The notes under the pieces: model-generated | Seen by the model: only the letters and a program-made list of their open reading frames with translations | Told to the model about the DNA's origin: nothing | Database searches by the model: none | Translations under genes and position numbers: made by a program | Part shown: positions 1-13,100 of the stretch, in pieces | Numbering within the stretch: position 1 is the stretch's first letter | How the letters are laid out: each line of letters opens with the position of its first letter | NCBI RefSeq assembly: GCF_018860365.1 | Contig: NZ_JAHKPO010000007.1 | Span: 1-64,000 of the forward strand | Origin: Arenibacter algicola | Lineage (GTDB): Bacteria > Bacteroidota > Bacteroidia > Flavobacteriales > Flavobacteriaceae | Reading direction: 5' to 3' | Length of the DNA stretch: 64,000 bases

Positions 1-1189
1 CGTTTCCGATATCGGAATTTGTCCATGGAGAAGGTACCGGAGCACAATCCACCACGACATCCTCATCTACCGTGATGGTAACCGAAGCGGTGTCCTGAAG
101 GCCTTCCGGATCCGTCACCGTAAGGGTAGCGGTAAAGCTGCCTACGGTAGTATAGGTGTAAACCGGGTTGGTAGCAGACGAGGTATCGCCGTTTCCGAAA
201 TCCCAAGCATAGACAAGTCCATTTGGATTTTCTGGGTCGCTAGATCCACTGCCGTTAAAGTTCACTTCCAATGGCGCCGTACCGGTCAACGGAGTAGCTG
301 TTGCCACTGCGGTAGGGGCTTCGTTTTCTTCTACGTTGCCAATGACCTGAACATTCTCGTATACTGCATTGGTAAGTACGCCATCGTTATGTGATGTTGT
401 CGCCAGACCTACAAAGATACTTTGTCCCATAGGTATGGAAGCACTTCCGATCTGTAACCAACTTCCATTGGTCTCGGATACGTAAGCTGTGAAGGCATTG
501 CCCGAGCGTACCAACCTGAGGTAATGTGGGAATCCTCCCGGGGCAAGGGCTGGGGCGGTAAAGTTGCCGCTGCCCATATTTGCGCCTTTGGTAGGTCTAT
601 GTTGGAAACTGTATCCAGGACCTCCAACACTGTTGGGGTTCGGTGACATGATCATCATCGCCATTGCGGAGTTTGCATCAAGGTCGCTCCTCATCATCAC
701 CCCTGCCTTGGCCCAACCGTTGGTCTGTTCCAGGCTCATTAACTGGGCTATGATCTCCCCGTCGCCCTGTAGTTCCTGATAGACATAGTGGAACTCGTCG
801 GCACCGCCAAAGATGTCCGCGCCCGAGGCTTTGACCTCGAAACGACCGTTGTCGAAACAGGCCTCGCCATTGGCGGCAACGTTTCCGATATCGGAATTTG
901 TCCATGGAGAAGGTACCGGAGCACAATCCACCACGACATCCTCATCTACCGTGATGGTAACCGAAGCGGTGTCCTGAAGGCCTTCCGGATCCGTCACCGT
1001 AAGGGTAGCGGTAAAGCTGCCTACGGTAGTATAGGTGTAAACCGGGTTGGTAGCAGACGAGGTATCGCCGTTTCCGAAATCCCAAGCATAGACAAGTCCA
1101 TTTGGGTTTTCTGGGTCGCTAGATCCACTGCCGTTAAAGTTCACTTCCAATGGTGTCGTACCGATCAAAGGAGTAGCTGTTGCCACTGC
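1..1189 (-). repeat. Near-identical in-frame repeat pair, 879-bp offset
   Basis: Bases 1-310 match bases 880-1189 with only a few substitutions. The first 225 or so bases are identical, then one change near 227 and several after 270. The offset of 879 bp is 293 codons, so the frame is kept. The repeated part encodes the start of a DUF1349-like ConA module and the preceding PKD domain (motif DFGNGD). The near-identity implies recent duplication or gene conversion of a PKD plus ConA unit. The left copy continues beyond the window. Confidence 0.93.
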
Positions 1190-4100
1190 CGTAGGGGCAA
1201 TGTTAGGTTCGGCTAGACCAAATATTTCAATAGCTGATAGTTTCGGTTGGTTTACACCATCGGGTGCTGTTGCATCGAAACCTAGATTCAAAATACCGTC
1301 TTCAACTACAACATCAAAGGTTCGGGTTGTAATGGTCTGTGGACCTACGGCCGCATTGATATCAAAATCGTCCAATATGGTGCTGCCTTCCATGACCACA
1401 TCGAAAATTCGTTGGGCCGTTCCTAAGGTACCGCCTCCATTTGCTCCGAAATATATCTCTGCAAAATGAAGCGTTACCCTGTACTCTCCATTGGCAAGCG
1501 GTATTTCATAACCAAAGGTCGGTGGTGAGGCACTGCGTTCCGTTTGGTACAAGGCCGGCACCGTAGCACTGGTATTAGTATATGTTTTTCCACCAACAAA
1601 GTTCTGGTCAGCAGAGAAGACATTGCCATCATGACTAAGCTCTGGCCCACCGGCGTTGATCCTTAGGACAAAATCTCCGGTTATTGGGTTATCTACCGTA
1701 ATGGTAAGGGTGGCCGAATCGGTCAATTGTCCTTCATCGGTTACAGTGAGTGTAACGGTATAGACACCATTTGTTGCAAAGGTGTGAGTTGGTGAAACAA
1801 CGTTGGATATAGGTGTTCCGTCTCCAAAATCCCACAGGTAGGACAAATTGCCCTCGGTATCGGACGAACCGCTACCATCAAAATTCACTTCCATCGGAGC
1901 AATCCCGTTTAATACATCTGCCGAAGCAACCGCTATTGGATCTGTATTAATTGGTTCCGTAACATTAATCTCAATTGTCTCGGTATCACTTTCGCCTTCT
2001 GCATCGGTAACAGTAAGAGTAACACTGTAAACCCCAGCAGTATCAAAGGTATAAGTTGCTGTTTCAGTGGATGAGGTGGCTTGGTCAATATCAAAGTTCC
2101 ATAGGTAACTTTCAATACCCTTGTCATCACTTGAGCCGCTTCCGTCGAAACTTACCTCCAATGGTGCCGTACCGGTCAAAGGAGATGCAGTTGCCACTGC
2201 CGTAGGGGCAATGTTAGGTTCGGCTAGGCCAAATATTTCAATGGCTGATAGTTTCGGTTGGTTTACACCATCTGGTGCCGTTGCATCGAAACCTAGATTC
2301 AAAATACCGTCTTCAACTACAACATCGAAGGTTCGGGTTGTAACGGTCTGTGGACCTACTGCCGCATTGATGTCAAAATCATCCAATATGGTGTTTCCTT
2401 CCATGACCACATCGAAAATTCGTTGGGCCGTGCCTAAGGTACCACCTCCATTTGCTCCAAAAAATATCTCTGCAAAATGAAGTGTCACCCTGTACTCGCC
2501 GTTGGCAAGCGGTATTTCATAACCGAAAGTGGGCGGTGAGGCACTACGTTCAGTCTGGTACAATGCGGGTACCGTAGCACTGGTATTAGTATATGTTTTT
2601 CCACCTGTAAAGTACTGGTCCGCAGTGTAGACGTCCCCATCATAACTAACCTCTGGGCCACCTGCGTTGATCCGCAGTGCAAAGTCCCCAATAACCGGTT
2701 CTTGTGTGTCCACTGTTATGGTAGTACTATCTGTCAAAGCTCCTTCATCGGTTACTGTTAGTCTTACAGTATAGATTCCGGATACCGCATAGGTATGTGT
2801 TGGAGATACTCCTGTTGCTAGCGGAGTACCATCCCCAAAGTCCCATGCATAGGTAAGATCACCTTCGGCATCATTGGAACCGGCACCATTGAAGTTAAAC
2901 TGTAATGCAGATGAACCACGGGTAGCGGTAGCCACTGCTACAGGATTGGTGTTAGGTGGTGTTGATACCGTAATGGTTACCGTAGCCGTATTGAACAGAC
3001 CTTCTGAATCCGTAACACTTAGACTTGCCGTGTAGACCCCTGCAGAGGTATAGGTATGTTCGGCAATCATATCATTTGAATTGGCCGATCCATCTCCAAA
3101 GTCCCATAGGTATCCTACAATGTCATTTTTGTCATCCGTAGATCCACTTCCATCGAAGGCTACAACTAAGGCAGCTGGCCCTTCATTAATGTTTGTGGAT
3201 ATTATAGCCAAAGGTGCTTGGTTCTCTTCATTCACGGTAATCAGAACATTTGCTGTTGCGGTAAGCCCTGATTCGTCCTCAATAGTATATGTAAAACTAT
3301 CCGGACCAAAATAATCGTTATTTGGCGTATACAGTACCTCGGTACCTTCGGAGTTTAATTCCGCTGTTCCGTTTTGAGGAGTATCCACAGAGACTATTAG
3401 TATATCCTCTCCATTTGGTTCGGAATCATTGCTGAGTAACTGATCTAGGTTTATCGCCAAATTCTTTTCAGTAACCGCTTCGTCATCTACTGCAACTGGA
3501 GGTTCGTTTATGTTCACTACCAGGGTAGTGGATGCTGTAAGTCCGTTGGCATCTTCTGCTTCCAACAAAATTGAGAAGCTTCCAGTGGTACCTAATGGTG
3601 CTGTACCTTGCAATACACCAGTAATTGAATTATAGCTCATCCAGGATGGCAAAGCACTTCCATTTGAAGTGGCAGTAAAATCCAATGTGTTTCCAGGATA
3701 TCCATTGTCAAAATACTGGTTGACATCCACATTGAACAATTCGTCCACATTCACCAAAAGGTCTTCTATAGGTTGTGCGCTGGGTACTCCTTCCGGTCTA
3801 ATATTGATAAAGTAGAAGGTGTTGTCGTTCCAGTCACAATTGGCTGAACCTGCTCCACATCCTCCCTGAACGAAATCTTGCAATACAATATATTCGTTCG
3901 GAATTACATTGCCATTATGGTCGATAACCTTGTAAACCCTTGCTCCTAAAAGATCAGGTCTATTGCCATTTATATTATTGCCGCCGGAAGTCAAGTATCC
4001 GGAAACAGCTATCCTAAAGGCGCCAGATATGTTATTGGCAGTGTCATAATTGATGACTCCTCCATTGTTTTTAGGCAATAAAGTCTGATAATAACTGGCA

Positions 4101-7100
4101 TTATGGGAGAAGTTAATTCCACCCACGGTATTGGTTCCGCCAACAGCAACAAACTGGGCGCCGTTGGAACTTGGTCCACCATGTAATGCGGACAATTGTA
4201 TTCCTATTACCGGTTTGGAAGGATCTGCCTGAACAAAATTGCTGGACAGAATCATATCTCCCTCATAACCTGCATCAATATTAGCTGCAACGGGATAATT
4301 GGAGCTTGGATTAGTGGTCTTCGTATTTGGAGGAACAATAGTGCCCTCATCATTTACGATACTCAACATACTGGTTTGGAAACCGAAGGCATCAAACACT
4401 TCTTGGGCATTAATTTCATCACCACCTTCTGGTTGTGGGGAATATGCCCCATGTAGGGTTGCCTTATTTTCCAATGCATTATCGGCGTTTGAAACTATTT
4501 CAATACTTTCAACGAAAATACCATTTGAGCCGGTGCCCGTTGTACCTATAAAAGTTATATCCAAATCTGCATAACTTCCAGCTGCTATATTTATGGGTAA
4601 ACTAGCTGAAGTACCTGTAGCATCCAATAATTCGAAGGTATAATCATTGCTATCCGAAAGATTGATTGCGGTAACAACCAAGTCCCCAGTACCGGTATTG
4701 TTCAATCGCATCACATTTGCATCATGAACCAAAGCCTGTCCTAGTGAACCTAATCTATGGAAGGTGTAATAATCATCTGCAGGGAACCCTCTGTCCGTAC
4801 CTGGAACCTTGGTCATGTTTTCAATGGCCAAGAGGGCACCTGTTGGGGTCTCAATGGTGAAGTTGAAGGTTTTTTCGGAAGTATTTCCGTTGTTGTCTTC
4901 AGCGCTCACTATCAAAGTGTGGGTACCTTCTGTGGTTATATCCAACGGATCTGTGTAAATCGCCGTAGCATTGCCATCCAACACATATTCCAATCTGGCA
5001 ATTCCACCGCTATTACTTTCGTCTATAGCCTCTAAACTCACCTGAACACTACCTCTATAGGTATTTGTTGCACTATTGTTTCCATCAAAATTGGCCACAA
5101 TAGTTGGAGGAATCAAGGAACTATCAAATGGTGCCAGTCGGATATAATTTGGTTTAGCATTCACACCTCCGGTACCTAAGGATAATCTTAGGGTACCGTC
5201 TATGACATCTACCAATTTGGTTTCTTCAAAATTGCTATAATCGTCAGGGGCATCATTCTCTTGGTTATAATCAACAATGGTCACTCCGTTCACATCCAAC
5301 ACGTGATTACTGTCGGTAAAATCGGGATCACCAACACTGATATTTACGGAATAGGTGCCATTGGGAACATTTACTACCCAATCAAGCTGCGGGTAAGTGA
5401 CCGATGAACTATGTCCTATTATGGTAAATGTTTTTAATAAAGCATTGTCATTGCTGCCATTATTTCTATTTCTGGCATTAACACTAGCATCGGCAGGAAT
5501 AAAAGTGCCTGGATCCACCCATCCAAAGGTCATATCGCCCAAAGATGTGCTTTGGGTACCATATGGCATTCCAATGTCGTCTACATAACCTACTGGTGAA
5601 GTCTCAATATCATCAGGATCTTGGAAATTAAATTGATAGGTATAGACCAACTCATTTGTAATTCTTAAACTAACATTTATAACGGCATCCAGATAGTTTG
5701 GTGCTGTAGCGGTTATTGTTGCTTCATATGTTCCTAATGCCAGTCCTGTTGCATCAATTCCTAAATCGAACGGAGAATTAAGTTCGAAATCAGTTGGAAG
5801 CACAACCCAATCTTCGGAAGCTGTCAAATTGATTTGTCCGGCTGTAACCCCACCATTTCCAAAAAGTGTTAACTGTTGTGCCGGCACATCTTCTTGATTT
5901 CTGGAAGCGACAAAATCTATGTTCTGCTCATCAAAATTCAATACCAAGGTGCCATCCTCGAAAGGAAATACATTGTCTATAATAAACATGTAATCTTGAT
6001 AATCACCATTAGTAGCGTCTTCAAAAGTAATTAGATAGCTGTTTTCAATAGGGTTGCCTTCCCGATCTGTCATCGGGTATATTCTTGTTCTGTGGGCTAT
6101 CCCAGTGTTAATGGCATCTTCTGTATAGTTAAACCTTCCGAAAGTTTCAGATTCTACGTAGAAACCAAAAACGGCACCTTCTGGGTCAAAAGACGAATCT
6201 CCGGATCCAACTGGCGGGAACAAGGTCTGAGCATTGGCAAGTCCGCTAGCCAAAATTCCGATTTCATGGTGGGTAACGCCGCCATTATTGGTATACCAAC
6301 CGAACGGTAATTCCTCTTGGGGAGAGTAACGACCTACCGGTGTTACGTTTACAGGGCCATCGCCTGCCTTTACCCATAATTCTACCTCTACTTCGTCACC
6401 TACCGGATCTGGATTGGTAGAGCTTGATAGAGATGGCCAACCTACATTGATACCAATACCCAAAGCATCCACTACATCTTGTAGTGCAGGCTCCTGTCCG
6501 CCTTCAAATCCTGCTTTTTTCAAGCCATGAAGACCTACCTCAAAAGTTGGGTTTACAGCATCATTGCTTACAATGGTCAAACTTGCTTGTTGATATCCTA
6601 AATTGGAACCATTCAAATCTGGGGCAAAGGTTACCGTGTAATCCTGATTTTCGCCTGGATTCAATGATATAGCCCCTGAAGGAACAACATTCTCGAACTG
6701 ATCAGCATATGCACCAGTGATACTCGCACTGGAAATATTTAATACTGCATTACCGTCATTAGTAATAGTAACCACCTTGGTATCTGTGTTACTGCCTTCG
6801 TTATTAACGGTCATCTCGAAAATCAATTCGTCCGGTGTAGCCGCAATTTCAGGTCCTAAGACGGCAGGAACTGTTGCCCTCAATAGGGTTAGTTTTGGTG
6901 TTCCATTGTTATCCCTATCGTATTCCGAGATATACATGTTACCTGTTCGAGGATCTTCCACTACGTCCAAAGGATCATCAAAACCACCAAGCCCGGTTAC
7001 ATCTCCATTTGTATTGGCTATATCCCCATTTGGTTTAGGCTGCATTACCAACAAATCATCTTGACCGCTAAAACGAACTACCATTAACAGGCCTTTTAGT

Positions 7101-10100
7101 TTTCCGCCAAAGGCATTACTTTGATATTCAATGGCCCCATTTGGAGACTTATTTTTTCCAAAGTCGTATGCAGGCTCCCTGTAGTTAGGATCGGGCCCTA
7201 GATTATCTGGATATTTGGCAACATCGGTATATGATGTCTCTTCTTGTCCTGGCAATCCACTATAAGGAGCGCCACCGTGATTTAATACGAATTCTCCCCT
7301 ATATGGATTTGGATGACCGTGGTATGAACCTCCTTGCGTTTTAAACAGCCAGTCTTTCTGTGTTTCTCCACCGTTCAATGCCGGAGCAAACGGAATAGTA
7401 GTCAGCCCATCAATACGCCTTGCCAAGTCATAGTTGGCCGTAGACGGCGAGTTTGGCGAGTTGTTATTGTTACCTGCCGTTCCGTTTGTAGGAATGTATA
7501 ACCAACCATTTGAATGCCAAACCAAGTCATAGGCGTTACGTATACCCGTGGCATAGATGGTCAAAGGAGAGTTGGTGGCATAAGGATTGTAAGATCCGTC
7601 GCTCATGGTTAGGCTCGCAGATGACGCACTATTGATTATTCCAATATTGTCAGTAGTAAAAGCGCTTAAAGGAAGTGTTGACGGCATTTTATTGAAATCA
7701 ACTTTTAAGACCGCTGCCGATAGCAATCTTTCTGGTCGGTTCACCCAGTTGGGATCCGGTTCACCACCTGCGGAATTACTTCCTTGGTTTATATATAAAT
7801 TTCCTTGTGGGTCGAAGACAATACTGTTTGTTAAATGATCTTTACCAGATCTTGGTAAGTGAATGATCAAATCCTCCACGTTGGAAAGTGTTGGTCCGGT
7901 AAGTTTGGACAAGATGCCATCCCATTCCGGACCATCTGTAATAGACGCTGCACTATGCGTAACGTAAGCAATTAAATTGTCGGCAGTAGAGGCTGGGTCA
8001 AAGACCAGGCCAATAATCAATCTGTCGTTATTATTTCTAGGACCGGATACTGGATGTGCTGCGCCTTGTAGTTGCGGAGATAGTATTTCCAAATTCTCCA
8101 AGGTACCATCCGTTGCCATATCCCATCTATAGATCTTACCATCCGAATTAAAGTTGCCAATGGTACTTGCATATAGTTTACCATCGGGTCCTATTACAAG
8201 ACTGGAGAAACGTTGATTAGTGGTGCCTTCGCCCAATAGGGGGCCTCCTTCTACTTTAAAGAATTCTACACCTGTTAAATCCAAGTTTACAACCACATCT
8301 TCATCACCTGTTGTGAATTGGGATTCAAACGGCATAAATGGCAAACGATCATTGATATCGCCGACTACATTTGCCTCAATGTTACTAGTAAGTCGGAAAG
8401 TATATGTGGTGAAGGTTTTAAGGCTGCTTAAAGGTGTTAGCGTTATTGCATCCCCACCTCCTGTGTCATTTGAATTTGAAGGAACCAATACCTCTCCGGC
8501 GTTTGTTACTTCGTAAAGATTTATGTTTCCGGCCAAAGTGGCTTTATCAAGCTCGTAGCCCACAGGGGTTACCACCTCAACATTGATCTGAAAGTCCGTT
8601 ATGGCCACATTGTTACTGTTGTTCGCTGGCGTAACATTGGCGAAGAACGGTTGTGTTATTGTACCATCTTGGGTTATGGTCAAAGAGTTGATCTTGGTAT
8701 TGAAACCACCAGATGCATCTATGGTCAATCGGCCGTCTGTTACGGTTACCGTAGCGGAACCAGAAGTAAATCTGGTAGATGCGCCTACCGCGCCTGTTGG
8801 AGAATAGCGATCAATAGCATTTATTCCTTCAATATTAATGGAATGGAAAGGTTCAGTACCTTCCTGACCATCTATATTAGGATCTCCAACCCCTACGGTT
8901 ACATTGTAATTTCCGTTTGGTACCTCAATTTCCCATATACCTTCGGTTAAAACTCCGGTTGATCCTCCTACATTGCCATATTGCATGTGCAATAGCGTAT
9001 TTCTTAAAATATCAACATTGGTAACATTTCTGTTTCTTACATTTTGTGATAAATCCAAAGGAGTAAGTCCATTCGTTGTCAACCATCCGTAACTGTAGGT
9101 GTTGCCTCGATCTCCAAAGCCCAGTCCAGAATCCACCAAATAACCTGTTGGAGGAACATCTTCCGGTAGGGAGAAGTTAATATTGATCGGTTCAAAGGCG
9201 ACTGGAATATTATCAGGAGTAATGGCAAAATCGGATATCGTATATACAACTTCCGTTGCTGCAGCTTCACGTCTTTTGGTAGCAAAAACACCAGCAAAAC
9301 TTAAGTTGTCATAAGCAGTGTTGCCATTGACATATACATTGGGCAAGGGCAATGACCCTAACTCTAGCTCAGCACCTCCGTTCAAGGAATAGAAGGCCGC
9401 AAGTTCATTATTGTCAATGTCTACATATAATCGAAGTTGCACGGTGCTCGCATTTAAATTGGGCACTACGTCTATCACTTGATCTACATTATTGGAAACT
9501 GCATTTACCTCTGATCGCAATTCTATTTGTGAAGCGCCATTGGCAATCAGTTTAACAAAATTATCTTCATTCAGACCGAACCAAATACCTGCCTGCTCCG
9601 AGTTATTGGTGCTATCGGTATAAGGATTTATTATTGTAGTTGTGATACTGAAATTGCCATAATCGTCAGCATCTATTCCCACTCCAAGAGTATTGATTTG
9701 TGAATTTACCTCCGTACTTGATGAATTGGAGGAGAAGGCAATTCCCTTATTGGCCGTTAGCAATAAATTACCATTTGAGAAATTTATTTGCCCAGGCTCA
9801 AATCCAGGTACGTTGGCATTAAACACTGCCCCATCTTCTGCCAGTCTTGCAGAAGGATTATCTACCATAGTAAAGCCGGTATTGGCCAAGCCACCTTCGG
9901 CGCCATCAAAATCCAAGGAGAATGGAAGTGCTGCTTCCAGCTCGATACAGTCCAAGGTACTTATAGGGGAACATGCCACAACAGGTGTACCGCCAACTGG
10001 ACGAATATTTCTTGCTATAACCACGATATCCTGATAGTCGAATCCTGAGATATGTTCTTCTGTGGCTATAATGTATGCGTTGCTCTCGCCGGGAAGTTCG

Positions 10101-13100
10101 TACACCCGTACATGATGTGGAATAGCTCCGGTGAAGGTATTTAAGGCATCTTCACTGAACAATTGTCGATTGTTGAAGGCAGGCCATCTGCTGTAGAAGC
10201 CAAAACTTTCTACGCCCGGATCGAATTCGGCAACGCCTGTAATAGGAGCATTTAAGGTCTGTCCATTACTTGTAGGCGAATTTGTAACCGTAAACAGTTC
10301 GTTCGTAGAAGCGGCATTTCCGCTATTGTACCATCCAAAGGCAACAACCGGATTGCTGGTAGTAGGGCCATAAACGCTCAATAATTCCAAGGTTACCGGA
10401 GCATCAATGGCACGCTCGAATTGCTGTAGGGCCACTTCATCCCCCAATAAATCATTATAAGTTGATCCATTTGGCAGGTCTATAAGGTTTGTTGCCGTAT
10501 TGGTGTCACCAACGTTTACCGTTCCTGCTCCCAAATGCGTATCCAATATCCATTGTAACGAAGGTTCGTTATTGCCACCGGTTCCAGTTTTTCCCAAACC
10601 ATTTAGGGATATAACTACAGGTTCAGCATTAGTACCTGTAATGGTTAACTGTGCAACCTTAGGCCCATTGGAGGTGGGTGTAAACAATACATCAAAAGAA
10701 GCTGAGTTCTGTGAATTTATACTGGAAGGCATGCCAACAACAGTAAATTCACCAGCATTGGCACCTGTCAATTCAGCTTGTATATTGGTCAAGGAAGCAT
10801 TCCCTAAATTGGAGAATAGCACCTCTTGCGTAAACGTACCCGAGTTGGCTATGGCATCACCGATAACTTCATCGGTATTTAAAACGATAAGTGGTGTTGG
10901 TGCGGCCTGGTTGCTCGGTTTCAATAATACGATTTCATTTCGGGCATAGTCAGATACATAGATGTTTCCATTTGAAACATCCTCTACTAGATCTAAAGGA
11001 TCTGTAAATCCGGTAAATCCTGGTATACCTGCCTTATAGGTTAAAATATCACCGTTTGGACCATCTGGCACCAATGCTATGATGTCGCTGCTGCCACTAT
11101 ATCTCACAACCAATAGGGCACCCTGCAGGTTGCCATTTTCGGCATTACTCCTATATTCAATGACACCGTTGGGTGATTTGTTAAATTCGAAGTCAAATGC
11201 AGCTCCACGATAGTTGATGTCTGCTTCCACACCGTTATATGCACTATTATTTACATCGGCATCACCTCTGTTTAGCACAAATTGTCCCAATAAAGGGTTG
11301 GGGTGTCCGTAAAAGCCTAAGCTAGAATTAGGGTCCACTCTGAACAACCAATCCCTTTGAACATTGTTGCCATTGGAAGAAGGAATTACAGGATAAAGAG
11401 GATTGCTATGGTCATAAAAAGTACCATCCGGTCTTCTTGTTCCATTGATCGATGCAGGGGCATTACTTCCCCCTGCTGTACCATTGGTAGGGATGTATAA
11501 TTGGCCATTGCTATGCCATACCAAATCGTAGGCATTTCGAATACCAGTTGCAAATAACGTTAATGGCGCATTAACATAAAATGGATTATAAGTTCCATCA
11601 TCTGCAAAAGTTTGACCATCTTCAGTATAGGTTGCAACTGTAGAAGTCAGGGTAGGGGAATTAACATTAACATTGTTAATCGCCACAGGGTCCATAGTAG
11701 TTTTTACATTTAAAGGCCATTGACTTTCGGGAAGTTTGTCTAGGTCCAGACGTAATGCGGCACCGGAAAGAAGACGTTCCTTTCTATTTCCCCAGGCATT
11801 GTCCGGTGCTCCTGCGGCACTATTGCTTCCTTGATTAAAATAGATAACCCTAGGTTCTCCATCTTTGAAGTCCATGCTGTTTGTTAAGTGGTCCTTTTTA
11901 GATCTTGGTAAATTGGTCAGGATAAGATCGTGAACTTCAAGATTGGCTCCTGTTAAACGGGAAAGATTTCCATCCCAGGCAGGGGCATTGTTCAAACCAC
12001 CGGAATCGTGGGTTATATAGGCAATTAAATTATTGGCTGTTGCAGCGGGGTCAAACGTAAGACCAACGGTTGTACGACTACTATAATTACCTTGTGCGGC
12101 ACTCTTCCAGGTATTTAAAATTTCTTTGTTGGCCAAGGTGCCATCTGTATTGATACTCCATCGGTGAATGTCACCGTTTATTACCAGACCATATAGTTTT
12201 CCGTCAGGGCCTATGGTCAATGTGGAATATCCAGCACCATTAGCACCACCATTATTGGCTACTGCGCCAGCATTTGTAAAGGCCACGTTGTCAAGGTCCG
12301 TTACAGGACCGGTATTTCCACTGCCTGTTGTAAAGGAGGATGTGAAGAATTCAAAAGGTTCCCCTACTAGATCCAAAACGCCATCGATTACAAGGACATA
12401 GGTGGTATTGGCTTCCAAAGGTTGGTTTGGCGCTAAGTTGATGGCATCTCCGCCCCCTGTACCATTAACACTGGCTCCAATAGGAGTTGTGTTTCCTTGT
12501 TTGAACAATTTAACGGTAGTGGTGGTAATCGTTGTATTGTCCACACCAGCATTTCCTTCATTGTCAAAATTTGGAAGGAAGAGCTCGTTAGCTGAAATTG
12601 TTGGTGTTACGGAAACATTTATGGCTCCGTCGGATGGGGTTACACCGGCCACTCGTGGTGTTTGTATAGCCGTTGTTGTCGAGACAATCTGAATACTATT
12701 TATTTTGGTATTGTGCCCTCCGTTTAGGGGGTCAATGGTCAATCTGCCGTCGGTAACATTGACTGTTGCACTTCCGGAAGTAAAACGAGTACTGCTGCCT
12801 ATGGCTCCTGTTGGGATATAATTATCTACCAAATTTACACCTTCGGCATTTATCCGGTGTGCGGGAATATTTGCAGCAGGATTATCTACAGTAGGGTCAC
12901 CTACGAATACGGTTACCAAATAACTACCATTTGGTACTTCAATTTCCCATTTGGCATCTGGTAAATATCCATTGGCAGCATTTGTTGATACATTGCCATA
13001 TTGCAGATGTATCAAGGTGTTGTTAAGATCACTTACTCCAGTAATTTCTCTGTTTCTACCATTTTTGGTAAGATCTGCCGGGGCAGAGGTATTGGCATCC

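Noticed and set aside
788-1216. 142-codon plus-strand open frame over the giant gene
   Set aside because: Antisense shadow of the repeated PKD/ConA modules, where GC-richer repeats keep other frames open.
1-2691. Repeats resembling a CRISPR or tandem satellite array
   Set aside because: The periods of 879 and 1011 bp are whole codon multiples and encode protein modules; there are no short repeats with spacers.
10500-10949. 149-codon plus-strand open frame over the giant gene
   Set aside because: Antisense shadow of the continuous minus-strand frame; composition is low complexity and no domain is seen.
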